Shown here: piece by piece, positions 41,478 through 50,733 of the stretch | How positions within the stretch are numbered: position 1 is the first letter of the stretch | Layout of the letters: each line of letters starts with the position of its first letter | NCBI RefSeq assembly: GCF_009857885.1 | Contig: NZ_WWER01000001.1 | Span: 558,001 to 622,000 of the forward strand | DNA length: 64,000 nt | Direction of reading: 5' to 3' | Source: Pusillimonas sp. TS35 | Lineage (GTDB): Bacteria > Pseudomonadota > Gammaproteobacteria > Burkholderiales > Burkholderiaceae_B | Notes under the pieces: generated by a model | Seen by the model: only the letters and a program-made list of their open reading frames with translations | Database searches by the model: none | What the model was told of the DNA's origin: nothing | Made by a program: the position numbers and the translations under genes

Positions 41478-42845
41478 CTAGCCCACCTGGAATTCTGCTT
41501 CGGGGTAGCGGATGCGGCTGCGGCGTTGCGTGGCTATGCTGTATACCAGTGTCAGCGGGCCTATCCGGCCTGCGAACATCAGCACTGCTACGATTATCTG
41601 CCCCGGTGCCGAAAGCGTTGGCGTCAGGTCGCGGCTCAGGCCGGTTGTGCTGAGCGCGGAGATTACCTCGAACAGGATGCTGAGGAAGGGGGCTTTTTCT
41701 ATCATAGTAAGCACCAGCACGCCCACGAATGCCATGGCAGCGGTAACCAGCAGCAGCGCCAGGGATTTCTGCACGGTTTCGGAAGAGATCGAACGACCCA
41801 GCAGAACCACTTCTTTGCGGTGCGTAATATAGGAGCGCACGGCGGCAAGCAATACGATGAACGTACCAACCTTGATGCCGCTTGCTGTGCTCAACGAGCC
41901 ACCGCCGATAAACATCAGCAGCATCATCACCAGGGTCGAGCTGTCGTGCATCTTGCCGATGTCGATGGAGAAAAAACCGGCCGTGCGTGAGGCTACGGAC
42001 TGGAACCAGGCGCCCAACGCCTGTTCGTGCCAGGGCAGCATCCCCAGCGTGTCGGGGTTGCCGGCCTCCAGCGCCCAAAAGATCACGAAGCCGGTAAGAT
42101 TCAGCGCCAGTGTGCCGAAAATCATGATTTTGGTGTAAGGCATCAGCGGCGCCCACGCACGCTTGGCATTTATATCGCTCAGCACAGAGAAGCCGATGCC
42201 GCCGAGAATGATTGCGCCTGAAATGGTTAGCAGGGTAAGCGGGCTCGCGGAGAACAGGGCCAGGCTGCCGGGAAACAAAGAGATGCCCGAGTTATTAAAG
42301 GCGGTGATAGCGTGAAACATCCCCAGGAATAATGAGGTTCCCAGGGTATGCTCAGTACGCCACGCCATGGTCAAGATCACCATGATGATTAGCTCGATCA
42401 CAATGGTGATGCGCAGCACGGATAAGGCCGTGCGGTTGATCTTGCCGACATTGGTCTGGTTGAACGCCTCGAGCGCCAGAGCTTGATGGGTGAGGCTCAT
42501 GCGCTTGCCCAGGGTGATCGACGCCAGCACCGCAAATGTGACAAAGCCGATGCCGCCGGCCTGTACCAGCAGCATGAGAACGACCTGCCCGAAACGAGTC
42601 AAGTCGGTGCTGGTATCGATGACAGCCAGTCCCGTGACCGTGACTGCCGACGTGGCCATGAAAAAGGCCGAAAGTATGCTGATGGGTTTGACCGTGGCGG
42701 CCGGGAGCGACAGCAACAGCGTGCCGAGGGCGATCAGGGCGAGAAAGCCGGCCGCAAGCACGGCCGGCGGGCTGGCCCGCAGGGTGCCCGTGCGGCGAAA
42801 GCGTGCATAAGAATGGAAATGCGCCAGCGGATCCCAGTTTCGCAT
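41478..42845 (-). CDS. ktrB: Ktr/Trk-type potassium transporter, membrane subunit
   Basis: 455 residues of the TrkH/KtrB family. Four pore-loop repeats are visible, with filter-like segments including TSAVTVTGLAV, HAITAFNNSGISLF, SVASRTAGFFS and SALSTTGLSRD, between paired membrane helices. Size and partner fit KtrB (about 450 residues) rather than the longer TrkG/H. It works with the cytosolic regulator encoded just upstream. MRNWDPLAHF at 42845 is preferred, 4 bases after the ktrA stop; the frame reaching 42869 would overlap ktrA. Confidence 0.9.
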   Translation of the reverse strand: MRNWDPLAHFHSYARFRRTGTLRASPPAVLAAGFLALIALGTLLLSLPAATVKPISILSAFFMATSAVTVTGLAVIDTSTDLTRFGQVVLMLLVQAGGIGFVTFAVLASITLGKRMSLTHQALALEAFNQTNVGKINRTALSVLRITIVIELIIMVILTMAWRTEHTLGTSLFLGMFHAITAFNNSGISLFPGSLALFSASPLTLLTISGAIILGGIGFSVLSDINAKRAWAPLMPYTKIMIFGTLALNLTGFVIFWALEAGNPDTLGMLPWHEQALGAWFQSVASRTAGFFSIDIGKMHDSSTLVMMLLMFIGGGSLSTASGIKVGTFIVLLAAVRSYITHRKEVVLLGRSISSETVQKSLALLLVTAAMAFVGVLVLTMIEKAPFLSILFEVISALSTTGLSRDLTPTLSAPGQIIVAVLMFAGRIGPLTLVYSIATQRRSRIRYPEAEFQVG

Positions 42846-42849
42846 GGGC

Positions 42850-43503
42850 TCAGACCAGCTTGGGCGCAATCATTTTCAGTGCTGCCAGCTGGCCGAGCAG
42901 GATAAGTGAATCCTTGGCCTGCAGGGCAAAGCCAGCCGGCGGATGCGGGGTGACCCGTGTCTTGCGCTTGACGGCCAGCACGTGCACATCTTCCGCCACG
43001 TCTTTGAGCACTGCGTTCAGGGTCATGCCGTCCAGGCGTTCGCTGACGTCGATTTCGACCACGAATTCGCCATTGCCCAGCGAGATGTAATCGTTGACCA
43101 TTGGGTAACTGAGTGTCTGTGCGACCCGTATGCCCATTTCTTCTTCAGGGTGAATGATGCGATCCACCCCCAGCTTGCCTAGAATCAAATGCTGCGCATG
43201 CGAAGAGGCCTTGACCCAGATGGTAGCGATGCCCAGTGTCTTAAGGTGCACCACGCACACCAGGCTGGCCTGCACGTCTTCGCCGATGGCGACCAGCACA
43301 ACGTCGTAGTGCTCGAGGCCCAGTTCTTCAAGTGCGGCACGATCGGTAACATCGGCAATGACGGCGCGGGTAAGCTGGTCTGCGTGTTTGTCTACCAGCT
43401 TTGGGTTGGCATCGACACCCAGTACGGAGTGCCCCATTTTCATGAGTTCGAGCGAGGCGGCAGCGCCGAAGCGGCCCAGGCCGATTACTGCAAATTGCCC
43501 CAT
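42850..43503 (-). CDS. ktrA: Ktr/Trk-type potassium uptake regulator (RCK protein)
   Basis: 217 residues: an RCK_N Rossmann domain (about 1-125; FAVIGLGRFGAAASLELMK, GVDANPKLVD, AVIADVTD) that binds ATP/ADP or NAD, and an RCK_C domain (about 135-217). It gates the KtrB channel. The start at 43503 (MGQFAVIG) lies behind GGAGG; the Met at 43521 precedes the ribosome binding site. It forms a two-gene operon with ktrB. Confidence 0.92.
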   Translation of the reverse strand: MGQFAVIGLGRFGAAASLELMKMGHSVLGVDANPKLVDKHADQLTRAVIADVTDRAALEELGLEHYDVVLVAIGEDVQASLVCVVHLKTLGIATIWVKASSHAQHLILGKLGVDRIIHPEEEMGIRVAQTLSYPMVNDYISLGNGEFVVEIDVSERLDGMTLNAVLKDVAEDVHVLAVKRKTRVTPHPPAGFALQAKDSLILLGQLAALKMIAPKLV

Positions 43504-43689
43504 CCCGCTTCCTCCGCGCATTGTGCCGCTGAATCTAATCCGATACGATAGTCGATTGGCATTGTTACTAAAAATCTGGTAAAAACCCTTATGGACATTT
43601 GATTGTGGCGCAAAAAGAACTATAAGGCGCCATTTACAGGCCAGTCGGTAGTCAAGGCTGACCCTCGCTTAACGGCCGCAGATTTGATT

Positions 43690-44799
43690 ATGACGAATTT
43701 ATTCGACCCTATCCAATTGGGGTCTCTGGCGCTGGAAAATCGGATAGTCATGGCGCCCATGACACGCAACCGTGCGTCGGAGGGCCGCATACCCAACGAC
43801 ATCATGCGGCAATACTATTGCCAACGCGCGTCGGCCGGCCTTATTGTTTCCGAAGCCACGTCAATTTCGCCCCAAGGTGTGGGGTATCCCCATACGCCGG
43901 GCATTTGGTGCAGCGCCCAAGTCGAAGGCTGGAAGCGCGTTACCCAAGCAGTGCATGCCAAGGGCGGCAAAATTATGCTTCAGCTCTGGCACGTCGGCCG
44001 TGTCTCGGATCCCGAATATCTCAATGGCGAAATCCCCGTAGCGCCGAGCGCTATCGCGTGCGAAGGCAATGTCAGCCTGCTGCGCCCGCAGCGGCCTTAT
44101 GTGGTGCCGCGCGCATTGCATGCCTGGGAAATCGCCCGCGTTGTCGCTGATTTCGCCGAAGCGGCGCGCAAGGCCAAAGAGGCCGGCTTCGATGGCGTCG
44201 AGATCCATGGCGCCAACGGCTATCTTATCGACCAGTTTTTGCACGATGGCAGCAATACGCGTGCAGACGAATACGGCGGCTCGATCGGCAATCGCGCCCG
44301 CCTGCTGCTCGAGGTCGTGGACGCCTGCGTCGGTATCTGGGGCGCCGGCCGGGTGGGCGTGCATCTGTCGCCCAGGGGTACGGTGCACGGCATGCATGAT
44401 TCCAATCCCCAGGCGCTCTTCGCGTATGTCGCCCAGGCCTTGGGCGAGCGCCGCCTCGCGTTTCTGTTCTTGCGCGAGCCGCGCCACGCGGAAAGTCTCA
44501 GCCCTGAAATCAAGCGTTTGTTCCGGGGCCCGGTGATTGTAAACGAAGCCTATGACAGCAAACTGGCCGCGCGCTCGCTCATTGAAGGCCACGCCGATGC
44601 AGTGGCTTTTGGCAAGCCGTTCATTTCCAACCCTGATCTCGTACAGCGCCTGCGCAGGGGTGCGCCGCTGGCACCCTGGGACACATCCACCTTTTACAGC
44701 AGCGGTGTCAAGGGTTATACCGATTATCCCGTCCTTGCGGCCGACGATACGCTTTTCGCCGAAGAAAAAACTTCACCGCAAAGCGCGATGACGTGCTAA
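43690..44799 (+). CDS. Old Yellow Enzyme family NADH:flavin oxidoreductase
   Basis: A 369-residue FMN-dependent TIM barrel of the NemA/XenB group. Marks include LFDPIQLGSLALENRIVMAPM, LQLWHVGRVSDP, GVEIHGANGYLIDQFLHDGSN, RADEYGGSIGNRARL and ADAVAFGKPFISNPDL. These enzymes reduce activated alkenes, N-ethylmaleimide, nitrate esters or nitroaromatics. The true substrate is unknown. The ATG at 43690 gives the family N-terminus; the frame from 43603 is an extension. It is divergent from ktrA. Confidence 0.92.
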   Translation: MTNLFDPIQLGSLALENRIVMAPMTRNRASEGRIPNDIMRQYYCQRASAGLIVSEATSISPQGVGYPHTPGIWCSAQVEGWKRVTQAVHAKGGKIMLQLWHVGRVSDPEYLNGEIPVAPSAIACEGNVSLLRPQRPYVVPRALHAWEIARVVADFAEAARKAKEAGFDGVEIHGANGYLIDQFLHDGSNTRADEYGGSIGNRARLLLEVVDACVGIWGAGRVGVHLSPRGTVHGMHDSNPQALFAYVAQALGERRLAFLFLREPRHAESLSPEIKRLFRGPVIVNEAYDSKLAARSLIEGHADAVAFGKPFISNPDLVQRLRRGAPLAPWDTSTFYSSGVKGYTDYPVLAADDTLFAEEKTSPQSAMTC

Positions 44800-44927
44800 T
44801 TTTTCAAGCTGTCAGGGCTGCGCTGGGAGGCCTTGAAGGGCCGTCCGCGTAAGCGCCACACTATCTTGCCCGGCCTGCGCGCCGTATGCCATTTTCCGCC
44901 AGGCCATCACGAATGAAAACGGAGGCG

Positions 44928-45329
44928 ATGGTGAAAGCACTTGTTTCCGCCATGGCGGTTGCACTGTTGGCCGGATGTGCCGGTGGTATCAAATCCGGCG
45001 ATGATTCTCCCTCCATTACTTACGTCGTGCCGCGCAGCTATCAAATCGTGTACTTGCGCGTGCAGAATCAAGCTGGCGAGTGTTTGCGCGCCAAGAATCA
45101 ATATGATGTCTATGCCAGCGTGGATGGCGATAGGCAGAAAGGCTCGGTTGTCGTGAAGGGCATGCTGGGCACGCTGGAGGTGGCGCGCACCGATATCGAG
45201 GCCATCGACAAGAACCATACACGCGTCAGGCATACGGTGTGGGGCCGTGCGCCCTGGGACGGAGGGGCGCTGCAAGCCATGCGGCAGTCGGTCCTGATGG
45301 ATACGTCGGTGTGCTCGGCGTATCGGTAG
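44928..45329 (+). CDS. Hypothetical lipoprotein
   Basis: 133 residues starting MVKALVSAMAVALLAGC: signal peptide with lipobox LAGC, then a small globular domain (SYQIVYLRVQNQAGECLRAK, DVYASVDGDRQKGSVVVKG, TVWGRAPWDGGALQAMRQS) with two further Cys that could form a disulfide. No family recognised. GGAGG precedes the start, and the GTG at 44931 or the Met at 44913 are alternatives. Its neighbours do not suggest a role. Confidence 0.75.
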   Translation: MVKALVSAMAVALLAGCAGGIKSGDDSPSITYVVPRSYQIVYLRVQNQAGECLRAKNQYDVYASVDGDRQKGSVVVKGMLGTLEVARTDIEAIDKNHTRVRHTVWGRAPWDGGALQAMRQSVLMDTSVCSAYR

Positions 45330-45380
45330 TAGTGGGTGGCCGGTAGCGGCTGCTTGTGCAGGCATGCAAGGCGTGGCGAG

Positions 45381-45441
45381 GCCGCCTTGGCGGCCCGGTT
45401 GGGCGCACTGGCAAGGCCGCCAGGCCCATGGCCCTGGCGGC
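45381..45441. repeat. Two GC-rich palindromes between the lipoprotein gene and yqeY
   Basis: GCCGCCTTGGCGGC (45381-45394), and GCCGCCAGG (45416-45424) pairing with CCTGGCGGC (45433-45441). They lie between convergent genes and may act as weak bidirectional terminators, although no T run follows on either strand. Confidence 0.45.
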
Positions 45442-45488
45442 ATGCGTCTGCGCGGGGGCGGCTGTTGAGCCTGGCCCGCTGTCGGCGG

Positions 45489-45950
45489 TCAGCCGTTGAG
45501 CTTCGCCTTTACCTGCCCTGATATGGCCGACATATCCGCCCGCCCGGCCAATGCCTGCTTTACCTGGGCCATTACTTTACCCATGGCGGCGCCGCCCGTC
45601 AGGCCTTGAGCCTGTACCTGCGCAATGGCGTCGGTAATGGTGGCGTCGATTTCTTCTTGTGTGGCAGCTTCGGGAAGGAACTCCTGCAACACGGCCAGCT
45701 CGGCTTTTTCCTGGTCGGCGCTTTCGGTGCGGCCGGCTTGCTCGAAGGCGGCAATGGATTCGCGCCGCTGCTTGACCTGCTTTTCGATGATGGCCGTGAT
45801 GTCGTCGTCAGACAGCGTTTTTTGGCTGTCAATTTCTTTCTGCTTGATGGCGGCTTGCAGGAGGCGCAGGGTGCCCAGACGGGCCGTGTCGCGGGCGCGC
45901 ATAGCGGCTTTGACGGCGTCGGAAATATGCTGTGCGAGCAGGTTGCTCAT
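45489..45950 (-). CDS. yqeY: GatB/YqeY domain protein
   Basis: 153 residues of the YqeY family (HISDAVKAAMRARDTARLGTLRLLQAAIKQKEID, QRRESIAAFEQAGR, EFLPEAATQEEI, GKVMAQVKQAL). The domain resembles the tRNA-binding tail of GatB. YqeY proteins are widespread, often near rpsU and dnaG, and their function is not settled. Here the gene is downstream of dnaE2 on the same strand, 64 bases away, with no dnaG or rpsU in view. Confidence 0.9.
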   Translation of the reverse strand: MSNLLAQHISDAVKAAMRARDTARLGTLRLLQAAIKQKEIDSQKTLSDDDITAIIEKQVKQRRESIAAFEQAGRTESADQEKAELAVLQEFLPEAATQEEIDATITDAIAQVQAQGLTGGAAMGKVMAQVKQALAGRADMSAISGQVKAKLNG

Positions 45951-46014
45951 GATGACATCCTTTATGGTGAAGCGAATATTTTAAGACATGGTTCGGGTGG
46001 CCTGGTCCGTGTTC

Positions 46015-49000
46015 TCAATGGAAGTCGCGGCTGCGCGTAGGCAGGCCGTCCAGCAAAGGGGAAAGATCAACCAGCCGGGACGCCAGCAGGTGGCAGACGC
46101 CCGACTGCTTTTGCCAGACACCATATACGCCCATCAGCCGAGTGTGCATCAGTTCGCCGCGCTGACGCTCGGCCAGATGCGCATGCACGATCACATTCAC
46201 ATTGCCGCTTTCGTCTTCCAGAGTAACGAAGACGACGCCTTTGGCGGTGCCGGGTCGCTGGCGGCCTGTGACGATCCCGCAGGCGCGCGCCAGGCGCCTG
46301 TCGGGGTAGCTGCCTGCCAGGGTAGCGGCGTCAAGAAAGCCGCGTTCCCGCAAGGCCGGGCGCAACAGGGCGACAGGATGGCGCCCCAGCGTCAGACGCA
46401 GCGACTGGTAGTCGGCAAGGATCTCTTCGGCTTCGACAGGAGCGGGCAGGGCGGGCATTACGGGTTCCGTAATCGGTGCGCCATGCAGCAGGCCTTTGAG
46501 TGCGGGGCCGGCGGCTTGCCAGCGGGCTTGGCGGCGATGGCCGGCGAGGGCTTGCAGGGCGTTGGCGGCGGCCAGGGCATCCAGGTCGTGGCGGCTCAAC
46601 GCTGCGCGCAGACTCAAGTCGTGCACGTTGTCGAACGCGCGTTCGCAGCGAGCCGCTTCGATGCGCCGGCCGGCCGCTTCGGACAGCGCCTTGATCCGGC
46701 TCAGGCCCAGGCGCACGGCAGGCCGGGCGGCAGTCTTCGGCGCAAAGCCGGGCATCCTGGCTGATGCTGTCTCCGGCGTCGCGTCGGACGCCGTGGCTGA
46801 CACCAACGCCTCATGCGGCGTGTGCAATGCGCAGGATGCGAGAGTGCTGTCCCACATACTGTGGGCGATGTCCACCGGCAGCACCTGTACGCCGTGCCGC
46901 CGTGCATCCTGCACCAGTTGGCTGGCAGAGTAAAACCCCATGGGCTGAGAGTTGAGCAGGGCAGCCAGAAAGGCTTCCGGCTCGTGCCGCTTGAGCCAGG
47001 CGCTTACATAAGCCAGTTTGGCAAAGCTGGCCGCATGGCTTTCCGGAAATCCATACTCGCCAAAGCCTTCGAGCTGGCGGTAAAGCGCCTCGGCGAAATC
47101 CTTGTGGCAACCGTTGGCTAACAAGCCCTGTACCAGGCGATCATGGAATTTGCCCACGCCACCCTTGCGCCGCCAGGCAGCCATGGATCGACGCAACTGA
47201 TCCGCCTCATCGGCGCTGAAGCCCGCTGCATCCATGGCGATCTGCATGGCTTGCTCCTGAAATATGGGCACACCCAGCGTGCGGCGCAGCACGGCTTCGA
47301 TGGCAGGCGTCGGGCTGATTGCGGGCTCCTCGCCATTGCGCCGCCGCAGGTAGGGGTGCACCATGCCGCCCTGGATCGGCCCAGGGCGCACGATGGCCAC
47401 CTGGATGACCAAATCGTAGAACTCGCGCGGCCGGATGCGGGGCAGCATGCTCATCTGGGCGCGCGATTCGATCTGGAACACACCGACAGTGTCGGCGTTG
47501 GCAATCATCTCGAAGGTGGCTGTGTCGTCGCCGGGGATGTCCTGCATCCGCAGCGGCTGGCCGCGCCGCGCACTGGCCAGTGCCAGGCAGCGGCGCAAAG
47601 CCGACAGCATGCCCAGCGACAGCACGTCCACCTTGAGCAGGCCCATGGCGTCCAAGTCGTCCTTGTCCCATTGCACGACACTGCGATCGGGCATGGCGGC
47701 ATTCTCGATCGGCACCAGGCGGCAAAGCTTGTCGCGTGCAATCACGAACCCGCCTGGGTGCTGAGACAAATGGCGCGGAAACCCTAGCAGCGCCTCGGCC
47801 AACTGCGCCCACATGCCTGCCAGCCGGCTGTCGCGGTCCAGGCCGTGTTCGGCCAGCCGGTCCAGCAGGCCGGTTTTGCCGTCCCAGTAATGAAAAGACT
47901 TGGCGATGCGATCGATTAGGTCCGCATCCAGCCCCAGCGCCTTGCCGGTGTCACGCAATACGCTGCGGATGCGATAGCTGCTGACCACCGCGGTCAGGGC
48001 GGCACGGTCACGCCCATACTTGCCGTAGATGTATTGGATGATTTCTTCGCGCCGCTGATGCTCGAAATCCACATCGATATCGGGTGGCTCTTTGCGAGCA
48101 TGGCTGATAAAGCGTGCGAACAGCGTGTTGCCGCTTTCCGGATCGACCTCGGTGATGTGCAAACAGTAGCACACTGCGGAATTCGCGGCTGAGCCTCGAC
48201 CCTGGCACAGTATGCCGCGCGAACGCGCGAATTGAACAATGTCATAGACGGTGAGAAAGTAAGGCTCATAGGCCAGACTGGCAATAATGGCCAATTCGCT
48301 TTCGATCTGGCTGCGCACCTTGGCGCTGATGCCGCCTGGGTAGCGCAGTTTCGCGCCCGCGTAGGTTTCCTGGCGCAGATAAGCGGCCGGTGTCATGCCG
48401 TCGGGTACGATTTCGCGCGGATACTGGTAGCGTATGTCTTTTAGGTCAAAGGTGCAGCGCTCGCTGATAGCCAGTGTCTGGGCCAGTGCGCGAGCAGGAT
48501 AGAGATTGGCCAGGCGCACCCGGCTGCGCAGGTGGTGCTCGGCATTGGGCTTGAGTGCATAGCCACATTGCGCCACCGGCCGCTTCAGACGTATGGCGGC
48601 CAACACATCGTGCAGGGGTTGGCGTGAACGCGCATGCATTTCGGCCTGCCCCAGCGCAACGACTTCCAGGGCGTGATTGGCAGCGGCTTTTTCCAGTGTG
48701 GCCTGGTGACGGGCATCGGCGTGGCCATGATGCAGGGCAAGGCCCAGCCACAGGCGCGCAGGAAATACGGACTTGAGCCGGGCGAGCTGTTCATCCAGCA
48801 ACGGCGGCGCGATGTCATGCGCAGGACGCAGGATGGCCAGGCAATCCGGCAGTTGGCGCAGGTGTGCATAGCCTGCGGGCGGCTCGGCAATGTCGTGCAG
48901 GCCTAAGGTATAGCAGCCTTTCCCGCTGCGTCGCCGCGCCAGGGTGATGAGTTCGGACAGGTCACCATAGCCGTTGGTATTGCAGGCCAGAATGATCACA

Positions 49001-49236
49001 TGCATGCCGTCGAGTTCGAAGCGGCTGCCCACGATGAGCTTGATGCCTTGTTGTTCGGCTTCAGTGTAGGCGCGCACGACCCCGGCCAGCGAGCACTCAT
49101 CGCACAGCGCCAGCGCCTGGTAGCCAAGCCTGGCCGCTTGTTCGACGAGTTGTGCGGGGCAGGAGGCGCCGCGCAGAAAAGAAAAATTGGACAGGCAATC
49201 CAGCTCGGCATAGCCGGACAGTGCGGTAGTGTGCAT
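46015..49236 (-). CDS. dnaE2: Error-prone DNA polymerase DnaE2 (ImuC)
   Basis: A 1073-residue C-family polymerase of DnaE2 type. It has an N-terminal PHP domain (YAELDCLSNFSFLRGAS; LALCDECSLAGVVRAY), a palm with conserved acidic motifs (KEPPDIDVDFEHQRREEII; LDAMGLLKVDVLSLGMLSAL), FQEQAMQIAM, and a C-terminal OB-fold (GVVFVTLEDESGNVNVI). It lacks the C-terminal beta-clamp-binding tail of DnaE1. With ImuA and ImuB it carries out SOS-induced mutagenic translesion synthesis. It lies 9 bases after imuB in the cassette order imuA-imuB-dnaE2. Confidence 0.95.
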   Translation of the reverse strand: MHTTALSGYAELDCLSNFSFLRGASCPAQLVEQAARLGYQALALCDECSLAGVVRAYTEAEQQGIKLIVGSRFELDGMHVIILACNTNGYGDLSELITLARRRSGKGCYTLGLHDIAEPPAGYAHLRQLPDCLAILRPAHDIAPPLLDEQLARLKSVFPARLWLGLALHHGHADARHQATLEKAAANHALEVVALGQAEMHARSRQPLHDVLAAIRLKRPVAQCGYALKPNAEHHLRSRVRLANLYPARALAQTLAISERCTFDLKDIRYQYPREIVPDGMTPAAYLRQETYAGAKLRYPGGISAKVRSQIESELAIIASLAYEPYFLTVYDIVQFARSRGILCQGRGSAANSAVCYCLHITEVDPESGNTLFARFISHARKEPPDIDVDFEHQRREEIIQYIYGKYGRDRAALTAVVSSYRIRSVLRDTGKALGLDADLIDRIAKSFHYWDGKTGLLDRLAEHGLDRDSRLAGMWAQLAEALLGFPRHLSQHPGGFVIARDKLCRLVPIENAAMPDRSVVQWDKDDLDAMGLLKVDVLSLGMLSALRRCLALASARRGQPLRMQDIPGDDTATFEMIANADTVGVFQIESRAQMSMLPRIRPREFYDLVIQVAIVRPGPIQGGMVHPYLRRRNGEEPAISPTPAIEAVLRRTLGVPIFQEQAMQIAMDAAGFSADEADQLRRSMAAWRRKGGVGKFHDRLVQGLLANGCHKDFAEALYRQLEGFGEYGFPESHAASFAKLAYVSAWLKRHEPEAFLAALLNSQPMGFYSASQLVQDARRHGVQVLPVDIAHSMWDSTLASCALHTPHEALVSATASDATPETASARMPGFAPKTAARPAVRLGLSRIKALSEAAGRRIEAARCERAFDNVHDLSLRAALSRHDLDALAAANALQALAGHRRQARWQAAGPALKGLLHGAPITEPVMPALPAPVEAEEILADYQSLRLTLGRHPVALLRPALRERGFLDAATLAGSYPDRRLARACGIVTGRQRPGTAKGVVFVTLEDESGNVNVIVHAHLAERQRGELMHTRLMGVYGVWQKQSGVCHLLASRLVDLSPLLDGLPTRSRDFH

Positions 49237-49245
49237 GGCAGCCCC

Positions 49246-50733
49246 TTAGCCGAACAGGCCGTGCAGAAACCAGCCCTGCGGCGGCTTGCCGCGCAGGCGG
49301 TAGACCCAATAGCGGGCGCCTTGGCTATCCTGGGCTACGAAGTAATCGCGTTGGGCATGGCCGGTACTGCTCCACCAGCCGCTTTCCATGCGCTCCGGGC
49401 CCAGAATCAGCCGTAATGGCGCGCCCTGGTGCATGGGGCGGTTATTGCGGGTATTGAGCGGCTCCGGAGGGTCCAGCAGCCAGCATGGCCGGGCATGTGT
49501 TGGCAATTGTGGTGGTGGGGCGATGGCAGCCCCTTCCAGGCCGCCATCGGGCTCGGTGCCCAGAGGCAGCCATAGGTTGGCCTGCTCAGGCCGGTAATCG
49601 GCAACAGGCACGCTGCGCCGCAGGCGCGCCGGGCCCAACCGGGCGCGCAACAGATCGAGCAGGCGGTGCTCTTGGCGCTGCCACTGGGCGGGTTCGGGCA
49701 GCAGGCTGGTATTAGCCGGGGGCCGTTCGGCTGGATGATGCGCGCTCAGTGCGATGCCCACGACGGGCGCGGGCAGGCTCAGCGTCTGGACTTGCTCGCG
49801 CAGCACTGCAGCAAAATCATCGGGCGCCCAGGCGTTTTCGGATAAACGCAGGGCGAAGCGGGTAGGTGGGCGCGCATGGCGGCCTTTTTCGTGGTCGAGC
49901 GTGAAATCCAACTGACCCACAGCCAGTTGCCGAGCCTGCAGCCAGCCGCAGAGCTGTTCGATGAGCCGTAGCGCAACGGCCAGCACACCGCCCGTGTGTT
50001 CGATATGCTCGACCAGGTCGTAACGTTGGCTGAAACAGGGTGGTGGTTCGAACCAGTCGAAACACTGCACAGAGAGACCGTAGGCGGCGTCAGCATCTCG
50101 CATGAGTGCCGGCGCGCTGCGCTGCTGCAAGGCAGCGCGAGGCAGGCCACGCAACTGGCCCAGTGTGCGGCAGCCTATGCCTTCAAGCCAGTCGGCATAG
50201 GGCTGCGCCGCAGGCAGGGCATGGGCTGGCAGGGTGTCGAGCAGGCGGGCCAGGCGCGTCATGGACAGCGCACGCCGCCCGGCGGGGTGCTGGCGGGACA
50301 GCAGCCAGGCGCCTAGAGCAGTGGGCGCCATGCCCAATTGGGCGCGCATGCCCAACCTGGCAAGTGTGGCGCGGACGCGGTGGCACAGTTGAACCGGCCC
50401 GCCGAAGAGGATAAGGCTGGCCCGCACCTCCATCAGTACGGCATGTTCGCGAAAGAACGTCACATTGGGCGTGTATTGCAGCATGCCCAGAGCCAGGGCG
50501 CGCAGATGGCGTTCGCGGGCCGAGGGGTCGTCAGGCGCGAGCTGGATGCCGGGGGCTAGGCTGCGCGCAGCCCCTGCACTCATGCCAGACGATACGCCCC
50601 GGGCCTGCGCAGCGGGTGTGCAGGTATGGATGCGGTCGCGCACCAGCACGGCTGCCGCTTGCTCAGCCGACCAGTTCGGAAAACTGACGTCCAGGCTGTG
50701 CGTGCAGAGGTAAAGACTGATCCAGAGCTGCAT
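49246..50733 (-). CDS. imuB: ImuB, catalytically inactive Y-family polymerase homologue
   Basis: 495 residues related to Y-family (DinB) polymerases, with an N-terminal LWISLYLCTHSLDVSFPNW where active enzymes have the catalytic Asp motif. The acidic active-site residues are therefore missing, as in known ImuB. It acts as the hub that binds the beta clamp, ImuA and DnaE2. The finger/thumb-like part contains PYADWLEGIGCRTLGQLRGLPRAAL. The C-terminal ~150 residues are variable. Its first 71 bases overlap the imuA 3' end. Confidence 0.93.
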   Translation of the reverse strand: MQLWISLYLCTHSLDVSFPNWSAEQAAAVLVRDRIHTCTPAAQARGVSSGMSAGAARSLAPGIQLAPDDPSARERHLRALALGMLQYTPNVTFFREHAVLMEVRASLILFGGPVQLCHRVRATLARLGMRAQLGMAPTALGAWLLSRQHPAGRRALSMTRLARLLDTLPAHALPAAQPYADWLEGIGCRTLGQLRGLPRAALQQRSAPALMRDADAAYGLSVQCFDWFEPPPCFSQRYDLVEHIEHTGGVLAVALRLIEQLCGWLQARQLAVGQLDFTLDHEKGRHARPPTRFALRLSENAWAPDDFAAVLREQVQTLSLPAPVVGIALSAHHPAERPPANTSLLPEPAQWQRQEHRLLDLLRARLGPARLRRSVPVADYRPEQANLWLPLGTEPDGGLEGAAIAPPPQLPTHARPCWLLDPPEPLNTRNNRPMHQGAPLRLILGPERMESGWWSSTGHAQRDYFVAQDSQGARYWVYRLRGKPPQGWFLHGLFG

